From: Verrucomicrobiota bacterium
GTDB lineage: Bacteria > Verrucomicrobiota > Verrucomicrobiia > Limisphaerales > UBA9464
Reading direction: 5' to 3'
Assembly: GCA_017309115.1 (NCBI GenBank)
Contig: JAFLEF010000001.1
Location: forward strand, 62,001-126,000
DNA: 64,000 nt
Both the position numbers and the translations under genes were made by a program. Below are positions 1-7,415 of the stretch, one piece after another. Below the pieces are notes generated by a model. It was not told where the DNA came from. It saw only the letters and a list, made by a program, of their open reading frames with translations, and made no database searches. Within the stretch, counting starts at the first letter, position 1. Each line of letters starts with the position of its first letter.

Positions 1-762
1 AAGGACTTTCAGTCCACGACCGCTGGCGGCGTGGCGGGTACAATCACGGGCCGTCGCGTTCTCGTGGGCAAGCCCGCCTTCCTCCGCGAACACGGCGTAG
101 CGGACATCCCCACGCTTGAAACCATTGCCTCGCCGCACGAGGCCGAAGGGGCGACCGCCATCTACGTGGCGATTGACGGCCGGGCGGCGGGCGTTTTGAC
201 GGTTGCCGATCCCGTGAAGTCCACCACACCCCAGGCGCTCGCCGAGCTGCGCGAGCTTGGCATCAATGTCATCATGCTCACCGGCGACAACCCGCGCACC
301 GCCGAGGCTGTCGCGCGCAAGCTGGGCATCGCTGATTTTCATGCGGGCGTCACACCGCATGACAAGCACGAGAAGGTGAAGACACTCAGAGCGGCGGGCC
401 GCGTCGTCGGCATGGCCGGCGATGGGATCAACGACGCTCCCGCGCTCGCCGCCGCCGACGTGGGAGTTGCGATGGGAACAGGTACGGACATCGCGATGGA
501 AAGCGCGGGGGTGACGCTCGTGAAAGGCGACCTGCGCGGCATCGTGCGCGCGATCCGCCTTGGCCGCGCCATGATGCGGAACATCCGGCAGAATCTTTTC
601 TTCGCCTTTATCTACAACGCGCTCGGCATCCCGATCGCGGCGGGCGTGCTCTATCCCGTGTTCAATGTCCTGCTCAGTCCCATTCTCGCGGGCGCGGCGA
701 TGAGCCTGAGTTCCGTCTCCGTCATCGCCAACGCGCTGCGGTTGCGCTCCACGAGATTATGA
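1..762 (+). CDS. copA: Cu(I)-translocating P1B-type ATPase, C-terminal part (5' end outside window)
   Basis: The frame is open from base 1, so only about the last 253 residues of this ATP-driven copper exporter of the inner membrane are present. Visible parts are the end of the N/P domain, the TGDNPRTAE segment, the hinge [10 protein letters not shown], and the last two membrane helices. The helices carry YN (YNALGIP) and MSxxS (MSLSS), which together with the terminal NALRL are the signature of the Cu+/Ag+ subgroup P1B-1 (established family knowledge). The phosphorylated DKTGT and the CPC motif lie upstream of the window. Its stop codon overlaps the next gene's start as ATGA, so the kinase gene is probably translationally coupled to it. 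Confidence 0.93.
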   Translation, partial: KDFQSTTAGGVAGTITGRRVLVGKPAFLREHGVADIPTLETIASPHEAEGATAIYVAIDGRAAGVLTVADPVKSTTPQALAELRELGINVIMLTGDNPRTAEAVARKLGIADFHAGVTPHDKHEKVKTLRAAGRVVGMAGDGINDAPALAAADVGVAMGTGTDIAMESAGVTLVKGDLRGIVRAIRLGRAMMRNIRQNLFFAFIYNALGIPIAAGVLYPVFNVLLSPILAGAAMSLSSVSVIANALRLRSTRL

Positions 763-2180
763 AGACCGCTGCGCACGTCACACCAGAAAGCGAACTCGCC
801 GAGCTGAAGGCGGCGCTGGACGAACACGCCATCGTGGCCATCACCGACGCGCAGGGCAAAATCATTTACGTGAACGACAAGTTCTGCGCGATTTCCAAAT
901 ACCCGCGCGAGGAACTGATCAGACAAGACCATCGCATCATCAACTCCGGCCACCATCCCGAAGCGTTCATGCACGAGCTGTGGACGACAATTGCGCACGG
1001 CAAGGTCTGGCGCGGGGAAATCAAGAACCGCGCAAAGGACGGCAGTTTCTATTGGGTGGACACGACCATCGTTCCGTTCCTCGACGCCCAGGGCAAGCCG
1101 CGCCAATACATCGCCATCCGCGCCGACATCACGGAGCGCAGGCGGATGGAGGAGGCGTTGCGCGAAAGCGAGCAACGGATGCGAGCCATCGTCGAGACCG
1201 CCGTCGAAGGCATCATTACCATTGGCGAACGCGGCATCGTGGAGTCCGTGAATCCGGCGGCGTGCGGCATGTTCGGCTACGCGCCGGAGGAAGTGATCGG
1301 TCGCAACGTGAGCCTGCTCATGCCATCGCCACATCGCGAGCAGCACGGCGATTACCTTGCCAGCTTTCTTCGCACGGGACAGGCGAAGATCATTGGGATC
1401 GGGCGGGAACTGGAGGGTCAACGAAAGGACAGCTCGGTGTTCCCGATGGAGTTGTCCGTGAGTGAAGTCCAACTCGGCGGACGAAGGCTGTTCACAGGCT
1501 TGATCCGAGACATCTCCGATCGTCGCGAACTGGAACAAGCCGTGGCGACCGCGGGCGAGCAGGAACGGACACACATCGCGCGGGAGCTTCACGACGGACT
1601 CGGCCAGCAAATTGGCGGGCTGCTCTTCTTGATGAACGGACTACACCGCGACTTGCAGGCGGCGAATGTTCCCCAGGCGGAAACCGTCGGCCAGCTTTGC
1701 GCCGAACTTGGGACGGCGCTCACCCAGGCGCGGCGGCTCGCCCACGACCTTTACGCTGTTTCGCCAACACCGGAAGGCTTGGTGGAGGCGCTGGAAAATC
1801 TCGCGGAGCGCGTAAACTTGGATCGGGGGATCGAGTGCGGGTTCGGCGGAGAAAAGTCCGTCCGGGTGCAAAATCCGGCGGCGGCCAGTCACGTTTACCG
1901 AATCGCCCAGGAGGCGACCCACAACGCGCTCAAGCACAGCCAGGCCACGCGGATTAACATCGAACTGCGTCGCGTCAACGCGGGACTGGAACTCCGCGTG
2001 CGCGACAACGGCGTTGGCTTTCCGGCGGAGCAAGCGACGCACGGCCTTGGACTGCGCACGATGGAACAGCGCGCCCGGCTGGTTGGCGGGCGGTTGAAGA
2101 TTCACCCACAGGCAACTGGCGGCGTGGAAGTGTTGTGTACCGTGCCCAAGGCCGTTCTGGAACGAACCATCGCTACCTGA
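759..2180 (+). CDS. PAS-PAS sensor histidine kinase with a FixL-like PAS domain
   Basis: A 473-residue kinase with no obvious membrane helix, so probably cytoplasmic. PAS 1 spans about 20-127. PAS 2 (about 140-255) closely resembles the haem PAS of FixL, with [14 protein letters not shown] followed by [16 protein letters not shown]; His196 falls where FixL has its haem-ligand histidine. The HisKA_3 dimerisation helix follows with [11 protein letters not shown] (phospho-acceptor His278), then an HATPase domain with DNGVGFP and [11 protein letters not shown], the NarX/DegS type. It starts on ATGA overlapping copA and ends on TGATG shared with the response regulator. Oxygen or NO sensing is inference from the PAS similarity. 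Confidence 0.9.
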   Translation: MKTAAHVTPESELAELKAALDEHAIVAITDAQGKIIYVNDKFCAISKYPREELIRQDHRIINSGHHPEAFMHELWTTIAHGKVWRGEIKNRAKDGSFYWVDTTIVPFLDAQGKPRQYIAIRADITERRRMEEALRESEQRMRAIVETAVEGIITIGERGIVESVNPAACGMFGYAPEEVIGRNVSLLMPSPHREQHGDYLASFLRTGQAKIIGIGRELEGQRKDSSVFPMELSVSEVQLGGRRLFTGLIRDISDRRELEQAVATAGEQERTHIARELHDGLGQQIGGLLFLMNGLHRDLQAANVPQAETVGQLCAELGTALTQARRLAHDLYAVSPTPEGLVEALENLAERVNLDRGIECGFGGEKSVRVQNPAAASHVYRIAQEATHNALKHSQATRINIELRRVNAGLELRVRDNGVGFPAEQATHGLGLRTMEQRARLVGGRLKIHPQATGGVEVLCTVPKAVLERTIAT

Positions 2181-2872
2181 TGCCAAAAGGACCGACCGAG
2201 CCCAAAGATTCGAAGCCGAAGCGAATTCTGCTCGTGGACGACCACCCGCTGATGCGTCGCGGCCAGGCCGACCTGCTGAATCGCGAGCCGGACTTGGAAG
2301 TGTGCGGCGAGGCGGGCAACGCGCGTAAGGCGATGGAGGCGATTGCGAACCTGAAGCCCGACCTGGTGTTGGTGGACATTGGCTTGCCGGACAAAGATGG
2401 CCTAGAACTCATCAAGGACATACATGCACTGCACGTCGGATTGCCCGTGCTGGCGATGTCCATGCAGGACGAGTCACTCTACGCCGCGCGCGTCCTGCGG
2501 GCCGGCGGTCGCGGCTATGTGATGAAGCAGGACGGCCCGGAACGGCTCGTGGCGTCAATCCGCACGGTATTGGGCGGCCGGGTCGCGCTCAGTGCGCGCA
2601 TGTCCGCGAAGATGCTCGACTCGCTCGTTGGCGGCACGGGCAAGGCTGATGCCGATCCCGAGGCGAAGCTGACCGACCGCGAACTAGAAGTGATGCGCCT
2701 ATTCGGCGAAGGCTGGAGTACGGACGAAATCGCCCAGCGTCTGCATCTCAGCCCGAAGACCGTGGACGTGCATCGAGGCCACATCAAAGAGAAGCTCGGC
2801 TTCAAGACGACGCCGGGATTTACGCGTTTCGCCATCCGCTGGGTCGCCTCGCAGGGCGGCCCGCAAGCGTAG
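2180..2872 (+). CDS. NarL/LuxR-family response regulator
   Basis: A 230-residue transcription regulator, the cognate partner of the preceding kinase. The receiver domain has acidic residues at 20-21 and Asp66 (VLVDIGLP) as phosphorylation site; the output domain is a LuxR-type helix-turn-helix (LTDRELEVMRLFGEG...LSPKTVDVHRGHIKEKL). The start at 2180 overlaps the kinase stop as TGATG; a longer in-frame start at 2135 lies inside the kinase gene and is unlikely. Targets are not visible, but the position between copA and the cus genes suggests metal or respiratory control. Confidence 0.92.
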   Translation: MPKGPTEPKDSKPKRILLVDDHPLMRRGQADLLNREPDLEVCGEAGNARKAMEAIANLKPDLVLVDIGLPDKDGLELIKDIHALHVGLPVLAMSMQDESLYAARVLRAGGRGYVMKQDGPERLVASIRTVLGGRVALSARMSAKMLDSLVGGTGKADADPEAKLTDRELEVMRLFGEGWSTDEIAQRLHLSPKTVDVHRGHIKEKLGFKTTPGFTRFAIRWVASQGGPQA

Positions 2873-2887
2873 GCACTCGCGCCCAGA

Positions 2888-2920
2888 CACGTTCGCGTTC
2901 AATCCGTGAATTGAAACGTG
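2888..2920. terminator. Hairpin downstream of the regulator gene
   Basis: Nested inverted repeat: outer arms CACGTT / ACGTG and inner arms TTCAAT / ATTGAA around a 6-base loop, with a small bulge. There is no clear T-tract after it, so it could be a terminator or a binding site. The surrounding 265-bp gap (2873-3137) shows nothing else recognisable apart from the upstream region of the next gene. Confidence 0.35.
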
Positions 2921-3137
2921 GCAATCTTGGCTTAATTCCTATCTGCGCTTGTCCGGACCGCCAAACATTCGTTGGTGGCTCGCATAAGCATTTTCCTTAT
3001 CGGCCGCGTCTTCACAGCCCTATGCGCGGTCGACTTTCCTGCTAATGCCACACGCCCTAATCACGGCGATAGTTAGCCCGTGTGAATGAAAGCGCAGCAC
3101 CCACAAACTTCAACCACCGGACATCGGTCACTGAAGC

Positions 3138-3530
3138 ATGAAGATTCGTGTGTTCGTCGTTGAGGACCATCCGCTGATGCGTCGAAGTCTCATCGAGGCC
3201 ATTGAGCGCGAGATTGATCTGACCGTGTGCGGGCAGGCCGAGGATGCACAGGCGGCTTACGCAGGCGTGGTGTCCGCGCGGCCCGACATCGTGCTCACGG
3301 ACATCCAGCTCAAGTCCTCCAGCGCCTTGGAATTTATCAAGGCGATTCGTGCCTACGCCCCGGCGCTGCCCATCGTCGCCACGACTATGTTCGACGTGCA
3401 ACGCACCGAACGGCTGGCTCGCGCGGCGGGAACTTCGGCGTTCGTCGCCAAGCAGGACGGGCCGGAGAAGTTAATCGCCACCATTCACGAACTACTGCGA
3501 GTAGCTAAGGACAAGCATCCACAAACCTAA
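3138..3530 (+). CDS. Stand-alone response-regulator receiver domain
   Basis: A 130-residue receiver domain with no output domain. Asp9/Asp/Glu-type acidic pocket (VVEDHP), phospho-acceptor Asp55 (VLTDIQLK) and Lys in AKQDGPEKL are present. It is clearly a paralogue of the receiver half of the regulator at 2180-2872: both have DHPLMRR near the start and a KQDGPE(R/K)L element near the end. It may compete for phosphoryl groups from the upstream kinase or act as an intermediate, which is inference. It has its own upstream gap and is not overlapped with its neighbours. Confidence 0.88.
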   Translation: MKIRVFVVEDHPLMRRSLIEAIEREIDLTVCGQAEDAQAAYAGVVSARPDIVLTDIQLKSSSALEFIKAIRAYAPALPIVATTMFDVQRTERLARAAGTSAFVAKQDGPEKLIATIHELLRVAKDKHPQT

Positions 3531-3605
3531 AGGATTTCGCGTCAACACAGAGTGTTGGCGTGGCGAAAAGCACAACCAACAGACTAAAATTAAATAGAAC
3601 GACTC

Positions 3606-4088
3606 ATGAATAGCACTAAAAAACTCAGCAAAACTATCCTCGGAACGAGCACCGTCTTCGCTCTAGCGATTGCGCTACTGGGAGCTGGGTGTGCTTCCAA
3701 CTCAAGCACCAGCCAGATGAAGCCAATGAAAGGCGGCGAACACCTGCTGATGCTCCAAGGAATCAGCACCGCGCAGGAAGCGAATGCGCTTCAATCTAAC
3801 GACAGCATTGCAATGGTGTGCGGTAAGTGCCAAACCGTTTGGGTTAGCCGTGCGAAGCAAGGCGTGAAGGGTGCACAGCTCTTGACGGACGGCTTCGAAC
3901 CTAAGGAGCTGATCGGCACCCACGCGTGCGCCGGTTGCAACTCGACCCTGACCGTCGTCGGCCACGCCAAAGGCGACATCACGGAACTCAAACACTCCTG
4001 CACGGCGTGTGGCGACGACTCGGCCTTCTGCTGCGCAACGAAGCCCGCCAGCGTGGCGACGAAGGGTATGGAAAAGGACAAGAAATGA
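3606..4088 (+). CDS. Cys-rich lipoprotein with zinc-ribbon-like CxxC pairs
   Basis: A 160-residue protein beginning with a lipoprotein signal (hydrophobic stretch, then LLGAGC, Cys29-30 region). The mature part carries CGKC, CAGC, CTAC and a final CC, which is a pattern expected for binding of a soft metal such as Cu or Zn. I do not recognise a named family. Its location between a copper ATPase/two-component system and the cus efflux genes supports a role in metal binding at the outer face of a membrane. A strong hairpin follows it. Confidence 0.75.
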   Translation: MNSTKKLSKTILGTSTVFALAIALLGAGCASNSSTSQMKPMKGGEHLLMLQGISTAQEANALQSNDSIAMVCGKCQTVWVSRAKQGVKGAQLLTDGFEPKELIGTHACAGCNSTLTVVGHAKGDITELKHSCTACGDDSAFCCATKPASVATKGMEKDKK

Positions 4089-4101
4089 TATGTGCTTCGT
4101 G

Positions 4102-4136
4102 CCGAAGCGGCGCGTGACCCATCACCGCCGCTTCGG
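4102..4136. terminator. Strong hairpin, probable terminator
   Basis: Perfect 11-bp inverted repeat (CCGAAGCGGCG ... CGCCGCTTCGG) separated by 13 bases, starting 13 bases after the lipoprotein stop codon and followed by TTCC. It is the best terminator-like structure in the window, although it lacks a long T-run. The remaining gap to 4324 shows nothing else clear. Confidence 0.55.
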
Positions 4137-4324
4137 TTCCCCGCCGCTCCTTCCTGGCGGAAGCAAAATCAGGGCAGTGCCGAACAAAAAACAGTCGAGG
4201 GAAGTGAAATGCCAGCGGCGTATGAAGGGGGGTCCGCGAGAACTTCGCGAGAAGCAGACAAACAAAAAAGCAAACGAATCGCATCAACACCAAATGGTCG
4301 CGCAATGATCCAACTGAACTCGCC

Positions 4325-4735
4325 ATGAAAACCAAATCCAAATCGGCCGCCAAGGGGTGCGTCCGCCTGCGCCTGACGCACCTCGCCGCGCAGCAAGTCT
4401 GCGTCGCCGGCTCTTTTAACGACTGGCACCCGACCGTCACCCCGATGATTCGGCTCGACGACCGCCAATGGGCCAAGGAACTCGCGCTGCCGCCCGGCCG
4501 CTACGAATACCGATTCGTGGTGGACGGAGTGTGGGTGGACGACCCGGAGGCTACAGAACTCATCCCGAATCCATTTGGCAGTGCGAACGCAGTGCTCGAA
4601 GTGCGCCCGGTCGCACCAGCGCCGTCCGTTCGTTCTGATTCGCCGGGCCGCAAGACCCGCAAGACCACACTGCCTGCGGCAAGGGTATCCGGCGGTCGCG
4701 GTGTATTAACAGGTGGAGTGGTGGTGAGCCGGTGA
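4325..4735 (+). CDS. Orphan CBM48/AMPK-type glycogen-binding domain protein
   Basis: A 136-residue protein that is essentially one CBM48 (isoamylase N-terminal/AMPK1-CBM) domain. It contains VCVAGSFNDWHP, a W-containing strand (DRQWAKELALPPGRYEYRFVVDG) and the closing NPFGSANAVLEV, all characteristic of the family. There is no catalytic domain and no signal peptide. Such domains bind glycogen or starch-like chains. Its presence in a metal-resistance cluster, together with the glucan phosphorylase fragment at 13.6 kb, hints that the ancestral cluster also carried glycogen genes. The Arg/Pro-rich tail after residue 100 is probably unstructured. Confidence 0.85.
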   Translation: MKTKSKSAAKGCVRLRLTHLAAQQVCVAGSFNDWHPTVTPMIRLDDRQWAKELALPPGRYEYRFVVDGVWVDDPEATELIPNPFGSANAVLEVRPVAPAPSVRSDSPGRKTRKTTLPAARVSGGRGVLTGGVVVSR

Positions 4736-4776
4736 AATCATGCGGCAAACCACTGCCCCAACTGAGTGAGGCAAAC

Positions 4777-5064
4777 ATGAAAACGAAAAGTACACGCTTC
4801 AACCGCATCCTTCTGGGAAGCGCATTGATGCTCGCAACCGGCGGGATGAGCCAGGCCGAACCGAGCCCCGAGCTGATGAATTCCATATCGAGAATGCGTC
4901 TCGAAGCTCAAAAGCGCGACAGAGCCGCTGTTGCTACTTTCAATCCAGTGTCCCCCTTTCGCACCCATTGGAATTGGTCAGACACCCGAAACATCACGGC
5001 GGGGCAAAGCAGCGTAGCCGTCCCCCGATGGCAGCACACGGATGTAAAACCTGTAAGCAAGTGA
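4777..5064 (+). CDS. Small secreted protein of unknown function
   Basis: A 95-residue protein with a typical signal peptide (MKTKSTRFNR, hydrophobic core, SQA-E cleavage). The start at 4777 is chosen because it places the signal peptide at the N-terminus; a GTG at 4732 overlapping the CBM48 stop would add 15 unrelated residues. The mature part is short and basic with no recognised domain. Its first residues (MKTKS) match those of the proteins at 4325 and 5109. Located in a run of four small genes leading into cusCBA. Confidence 0.6.
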   Translation: MKTKSTRFNRILLGSALMLATGGMSQAEPSPELMNSISRMRLEAQKRDRAAVATFNPVSPFRTHWNWSDTRNITAGQSSVAVPRWQHTDVKPVSK

Positions 5065-5108
5065 AACCAAGATGACGTGTAAACGCTGTAGCAATGAGAA
5101 AGAATAAT

Positions 5109-5555
5109 ATGAAAACGAAAAGCAAATGGTATCTGGTCGCGGTGAGTGCCGCAGCCCTGGCCCTGAACGTCTCGACAAGTTCCGGCCAGATATTCAGCCC
5201 CGCCGACGCCTCGAACAATCGTGCCGTCGCGGCCAGCCCGCGGGCGAGGGAAACTTTCCCCTGGCTGACGCGCACTGCCGTGCCGCGAACGAAGGCGTGC
5301 TGCGCTTCGAGCACCTTGGAAGAGGTGAAAAAGAATCGGGCCTTCGCCGCCAGCCCGCGCATGTTGGAGCAGTTCCCTGAACTGTCTCGCCAGGCTCGAA
5401 CTCAGCCTGAGTTCACTATCGCGCCGCTCGTCGAGAAGAACGCGGCGGTCGTGTCCAGTCCTCGTTATCGGGAAAATCACCCCGAAGTTTCGCGAGGCAC
5501 GACCACGGGCACGGCCAAGGGCGGAGCCTCCAAACTGATGGAGTTGGGCAAGTGA
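5109..5555 (+). CDS. Secreted protein with three SPR repeats
   Basis: A 148-residue exported protein (signal peptide ending near SSGQ). The mature part consists of three copies of a 19-residue motif: NRAVAASPRARETFPWLTR, NRAFAASPRMLEQFPELSR and NAAVVSSPRYRENHPEVSR, coded at about 5217-5273, 5334-5390 and 5439-5495, with a single CC pair between copies 1 and 2. I know no named family with this pattern. The start at 5109 is preferred over 5094 because an AGAAAG element precedes it and the neighbour also begins MKTKS. Function unknown; association with copper efflux genes is positional. Confidence 0.7.
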   Translation: MKTKSKWYLVAVSAAALALNVSTSSGQIFSPADASNNRAVAASPRARETFPWLTRTAVPRTKACCASSTLEEVKKNRAFAASPRMLEQFPELSRQARTQPEFTIAPLVEKNAAVVSSPRYRENHPEVSRGTTTGTAKGGASKLMELGK

Positions 5556-5571
5556 AGATGCGAGGTCGCGT

Positions 5572-5937
5572 ATGAAACCAAGACTCATCCCCCTCACGGT
5601 CGCGGCGGGACTGCTGTTCGCCGCGACCGATCATGGCTGGGCGCTCCCGCCGCTTCAGCACTCGGTGTCCGGCGTCATCAAAGCCATCAACTACGACGCG
5701 CACACGATCAAGCTGGATACCGACAAGGGCGACCAACCGCTCACCTTTGTGTGGAAGGATTACACGCGCTTCTCGCAAGGGTGGAGCCGCATTTGCCTTG
5801 GTGCGCTGGAACCTGGCCAGTCCGTGCGGATTTGGTATCGCCGTCAAGTGGGCCAGTTGGTTCCGCGCGAAGTCAGCCTTCCGACCAAGACGGCGACGCG
5901 CTGCACAAGCGGCGGGTGCTGCGCCAAAGGGAGTTGA
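5572..5937 (+). CDS. Small exported beta-rich protein, paralogue of the protein at 25704-26066
   Basis: A 121-residue protein with a signal peptide (cleavage near HGWA). The mature part reads like a small beta-barrel: SVSGVIKAINYDAHTIKL, then QPLTFVW, then LEPGQSVRIWYRR. The C-terminus has CTSGGCCAKGS, a possible metal ligand set. The second metal operon encodes a protein with the same arrangement (VVVIESVDLQSRTLHA, QPLALRW, LRPGQMAVIRHR). Two metal clusters each keeping a copy suggests a periplasmic accessory role in efflux, which is inference. Confidence 0.6.
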   Translation: MKPRLIPLTVAAGLLFAATDHGWALPPLQHSVSGVIKAINYDAHTIKLDTDKGDQPLTFVWKDYTRFSQGWSRICLGALEPGQSVRIWYRRQVGQLVPREVSLPTKTATRCTSGGCCAKGS

Positions 5938-5996
5938 GATTCCATGAGCGGGTTCGCGGCGGTTAGCTTGGTAGGCCCTGAAAACACAGAGCGAGC

Positions 5997-7409
5997 ATGA
6001 TATTCACACGCGCATCCGGCCCAGGGAAGACTCTACGAACCGCCACGGGAATTGGAGCCGTAGCGCTCGCGGTTGTCCTCTTGGCCGGGTGCAAAGGAAT
6101 TTCAACGCCAGGCGAACGCAAAGCCCAGGCAGACTTGGGAAACGTGGAAAAAGCTTTCCGGCCACAGGATCAACGCCCCGTGCTGCCGACGCTGCAAACG
6201 AACTCCGGCCTGAGCAACTTTCTTCACTTCGCCGTTTTGAATCAGCCGCGAGTCGAAGCGGCTTACTTCGATTGGGCGTCGGCGGTGCGGCGCATCACGG
6301 TGGAACGCTCCCTGCCTGACCCCCGGCTCACGTTCGAGTCGGACATCGCGGACGCCATCATGTCGGCAGTCCCCGGCCTAATGATGGATTTTCCAGGACC
6401 CGGCAAACTCAAGGCAGCAGCCAACGTGGCGACGGCGGAAAGCGAGGCGAGATATTTCGTGTTCGAGTCTGCGGTTCTCCAAACGGCCTTTGCCCTCAAG
6501 AGGGCGTATTACCAACTCCACTTCCTTGATGCCAAAGTCGAAGTAAACCGCCAGACGCTCGCGCTGGTCGCCGACTTGGAACGACTGGCGCGCACACAGA
6601 ACGAAGTGGGCAAGGTCACATTGCAGGACGTGTTGCGGGCGCAAATTGAGCATGACCGGCTCACCACGGAAATCGCGAACCTCGAAGACTCGCGTAATCC
6701 GTTGACCGCGCAGTTCAAGGCGGCTCTTGGTCTGTCTGCGGAGCAACCCGACCCGCCGGTGCCTGTTCAGTTCGAGTCCACGCCGCTCGATTTAACCTCA
6801 GACCATCTGTTCACCCAGGCGCTCGTACGCAACCCGCGCTTGAAGGCGATGGAAGCCGAGGTGAGGCGAGCGGAGTCTTCGTTGCGGCTGGCCTACAAAT
6901 CGCGCGTCCCGGACTTTAACCTCGGCGTGGAATTGAACGCGAAGGCGTCGCCAGTGTTTGTCACGCCGCAACTCGGAGTCACGCTCCCGATTTGGCGCGA
7001 CAAGATTGCCGCCGAGATTGCCAGCGCGCAGGCGGGCAAGCGGGCGGCAGAGGCGAGGCTGTCCGCCGAGCAGATCGTGCTGGCGGTCGAGTTCGCGGAG
7101 AAGTCCTTCATGTTCCGCGAGAGCAGCCGCAACCTTGTGCTCTTGCAGGAGCGGCTACTGCCCAAGGCCCGGCAGTCGGTCGAAGTTGCCCGTGCCGCTT
7201 ACCTCTCTGGCCAGTTGGACTTCCTGAATCTAATCGACGCGCAGCGCACCCTGTTCGGCTTCCAGCTTTCCGAAGTCGAGGCCCGCACGCAGCGCGAGTT
7301 GGCGCTCGCCGAACTGTCACTTCTGATTCTCGGACAGCCTCCGAACGGTGCGCCTTTCTTGAACCGGGCCGGCGACTCCACGTCGAGAGTTGCTCCCACA
7401 CCCCGTTGA
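5997..7409 (+). CDS. cusC: Outer-membrane efflux lipoprotein (CusC/TolC family)
   Basis: A 470-residue TolC-family channel. The signal ends in a lipobox (LLAGC, Cys32), so the protein should be lipid-anchored as in CusC. Two repeated coiled-coil halves are seen, with family elements such as NPRLKAMEAEVRRAESSLRLA and VEVARAAYLSGQLDFLNLIDAQRTLF. It lies 6 bases upstream of the adaptor gene and is the first gene of a cusCBA operon. The outer-membrane channel completes the tripartite pump that moves Cu(I)/Ag(I) from the periplasm to outside. Confidence 0.9.
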   Translation: MIFTRASGPGKTLRTATGIGAVALAVVLLAGCKGISTPGERKAQADLGNVEKAFRPQDQRPVLPTLQTNSGLSNFLHFAVLNQPRVEAAYFDWASAVRRITVERSLPDPRLTFESDIADAIMSAVPGLMMDFPGPGKLKAAANVATAESEARYFVFESAVLQTAFALKRAYYQLHFLDAKVEVNRQTLALVADLERLARTQNEVGKVTLQDVLRAQIEHDRLTTEIANLEDSRNPLTAQFKAALGLSAEQPDPPVPVQFESTPLDLTSDHLFTQALVRNPRLKAMEAEVRRAESSLRLAYKSRVPDFNLGVELNAKASPVFVTPQLGVTLPIWRDKIAAEIASAQAGKRAAEARLSAEQIVLAVEFAEKSFMFRESSRNLVLLQERLLPKARQSVEVARAAYLSGQLDFLNLIDAQRTLFGFQLSEVEARTQRELALAELSLLILGQPPNGAPFLNRAGDSTSRVAPTPR

Positions 7410-7415
7410 CTCGTT

